Positions 29,475-30,495 of a stretch of 30,495 bases of DNA are shown here, in pieces. Position 1 is the first letter of the stretch; every line of letters starts with the position of its first letter. Position numbers and translations under genes: made by a program. Source of the DNA: Clostridiales bacterium (GTDB lineage: Bacteria > Bacillota > Clostridia > Oscillospirales > Acutalibacteraceae); the NCBI GenBank assembly GCA_019415925.1, contig DXYG01000004.1, positions 32,770-63,264 of the forward strand, written 5' to 3'. Below the pieces are notes generated by a model. That model worked only from the letters and a program-made list of their open reading frames with translations. It had not been told where the DNA came from and ran no database searches.

Positions 29475-29879
29475 TTATTCAGCCATTAATTCCGATAAAT
29501 ATTTCTTAATTTCACTATAAAATAATTCAGCATTTGCAAGTTGTTCCTTAACCTCTTGCTTTGAAATCACATAAAAATCATCGTAATCACTCTCTGTTCT
29601 TATATCAAAAAGAGCGGAAATTATTGTTGAAAGTTCGGTATCGAACACGCCTGTTTTTATATACAATCTGCGAAATTCAGATATTATACCGCTATGATGT
29701 TTCATATCAATACCGTCAAGTGCAAGAATTGCCCTCATGGAATGGAAAACAGCATAATAGGAACGGTTAGCAGCGCTTTTATAACTGCCGATTTCGTACA
29801 AACTCTTTGCGGCGTTCAAACATTCCTTGGCATTTTCAATACGGACTTTTGACAAGTTAATTTTTTCATCAGCCGGCAT
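29475..29879 (-). CDS. HEPN-domain protein (toxin partner)
   Basis: A 134-residue helical protein with the HEPN motif R-S-Y-Y-A-V-F-H (R, six residues, H) near 40-47, flanked by A-A-N and S-M-R-A-I-L. In MNT-HEPN modules the HEPN partner is an RNase toxin silenced by its nucleotidyltransferase. Its start overlaps the MNT stop by 11 bases. GAGGGG lies 7 bases before the ATG. Many such pairs are uncharacterised, so toxicity here is inference. Confidence 0.88.
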   Translation of the reverse strand: MPADEKINLSKVRIENAKECLNAAKSLYEIGSYKSAANRSYYAVFHSMRAILALDGIDMKHHSGIISEFRRLYIKTGVFDTELSTIISALFDIRTESDYDDFYVISKQEVKEQLANAELFYSEIKKYLSELMAE

Positions 29880-30207
29880 ACTTTATCCCCTCTTTCAAAA
29901 CATTCCGGTAGAAGGGCAGAACCGAAAAATAACGGTTGAACTGAACTTTCGGCTTGATGGTAACAGATACGGTAACGCCGTATTCAAGACTCAACTCGCT
30001 TGAAACAGAAGCAACAGCCATTCTTTTATCAGAAATTTCTTCTTGCGATAAGTCAACAATCAACAGTATATCGACGTCAGACTCATTGTTATAGTCACCA
30101 CGTGCATAGGAGCCATAAAGATATGCGCTGTCGATGCACTTGAACATTGGCAAGGTTTTTTCATAGACCTTTTTTAATATTTCAACAGCTTGATTTCTGT
30201 TACACAT
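29869..30207 (-). CDS. Minimal nucleotidyltransferase (MNT antitoxin partner)
   Basis: A 112-residue nucleotidyltransferase with the canonical G-S-Y-A-R-G-D...S-D-V-D pattern (GS, ten residues, DxD) at about 32-46. In known pairs the MNT protein adds AMP to the HEPN toxin and inactivates it. A clear third catalytic acid is not obvious: the later strand reads V-S-V-T-I-K. GGAGGTGAG precedes the ATG. It is first in the two-gene operon, antitoxin before toxin. Confidence 0.88.
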   Translation of the reverse strand: MCNRNQAVEILKKVYEKTLPMFKCIDSAYLYGSYARGDYNNESDVDILLIVDLSQEEISDKRMAVASVSSELSLEYGVTVSVTIKPKVQFNRYFSVLPFYRNVLKEGIKYAG

Positions 30208-30230
30208 ATCCGCTCACCTCCGATAATTAT

Positions 30231-30259
30231 ATTATATTATATTATTGTAGAATTTTCAA
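30231..30259 (-). promoter_or_regulatory. Promoter of the MNT-HEPN operon
   Basis: TTGAAA (30254-30259), 17-bp spacer, TATAAT (30231-30236), within a run of TATAA repeats, 24 bases before the MNT start. Confidence 0.65.
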
Positions 30260-30297
30260 TCTGAATACCGTAGAAATTAAAAAAGAATAAACAAAAA

Positions 30298-30315
30298 GCA
30301 CCGCATTTGCGGTGC
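30298..30315 (-). terminator. Terminator of the rRNA transcript
   Basis: GCACCGCA-TT-TGCGGTGC is a perfect 8-bp stem followed on the minus strand by TTTTTGTTTATTCTTTTTT. It lies about 145 bases past the 23S end. A smaller hairpin, CACCGA-TTAC-TCGGTG, precedes it at 30333-30348. Confidence 0.85.
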
Positions 30316-30460
30316 ATAAAATTTAAAGTGCTCACCGATTACTCGGTGTATATTAAAGGGTAACACCCTGAAAACTGAATAAAGGGTAGCGGATAGATAA
30401 GAAGAAGTTGAAATGTAAGGGTTAAAGTAATACTACATTTTGCTGACCAAAGAATCTTGT

Positions 30461-30495
30461 GGTCAAGCCCTCGACCTATTAGTACTGCCAAGCTA
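30461..30495 (-). rRNA. rrl: 23S ribosomal RNA, 3' end (partial)
   Basis: On the minus strand the last bases read TACTAATAGGTCGAGG then GCTTGACC, the conserved end of Firmicutes 23S rRNA that pairs with the 5' end. The gene continues beyond the window. The following spacer can form a stem (TTGACCA/TTGGTCAG), consistent with processing. No 5S rRNA is found before the terminator. Confidence 0.85.

Noticed and set aside
1..30495. CRISPR arrays and tRNA genes
   Set aside because: No regularly spaced identical repeats and no convincing cloverleaf sequence were seen by eye on either strand.

Overview
The window looks like a chromosomal segment of a low-GC Gram-positive gut or rumen anaerobe of the Ruminococcaceae/Oscillospiraceae type (Ruminococcus or Eubacterium siraeum-like). 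Support: strong AGGAGG ribosome binding sites, TTGACA/TATAAT promoters, an rplM-rpsI pair of Firmicutes type, a secreted BspA-like repeat protein ending in a type I dockerin, and many palindromic intergenic repeats of the kind seen in Clostridia. The genus is an inference; no species marker was searched.

Layout. (1) About 212-13130 is an integrative mobilizable element in the 3' end of rpsI. From its rpsI-proximal end it carries a tyrosine integrase and an XRE regulator (plus strand). Divergent from these are a small HTH protein, a RepA-like ATPase, a probable oriT, a MobV relaxase and TnpV. The cargo then follows: a Fic protein, a probable small RNA, a 35-residue zinc-ribbon protein, a DUF2188 protein, and a five-gene minus-strand operon (two adenine methyltransferases, an AlwI-type endonuclease, an unassigned 143-residue protein and a cytosolic Ser/Thr kinase). 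No conjugative transfer genes are seen, so transfer would need a helper. Positions 1-232 hold duplicated rpsI tails and terminators, suggesting repeated insertion at this site.

(2) 13113-13960 is rpsI and rplM. (3) 14228-17739 has a Usp-like protein and a four-gene operon (HTH-AbrB regulator, ABC-2 ATPase and permease, DUF1624 membrane protein). (4) 18183-23912 is a two-component system next to a MacB/BceAB-like ABC transporter, with clustered palindromic repeats between them. (5) 24114-24758 is a Crp/Fnr regulator and 25011-26942 the dockerin protein. (6) 27058-28693 is an ECF sigma factor interrupted by an in-frame TGA, overlapping its probable anti-sigma gene. (7) 28836-30207 has an HD-domain protein and an MNT-HEPN pair. 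(8) 30461-30495 is the 3' tip of a minus-strand 23S rRNA gene, followed by a terminator and no 5S gene.

The best candidate for an undescribed system is the 336-5764 operon. Its first three genes form a GGATC-type restriction-modification system by family, and its last two, a small protein of unknown fold and a soluble eukaryotic-like kinase, are tightly coupled to each other and to the nuclease. The Fic gene with a 32-bp operator palindrome and the promoter-terminator-bounded small RNA are further leads on the same element.
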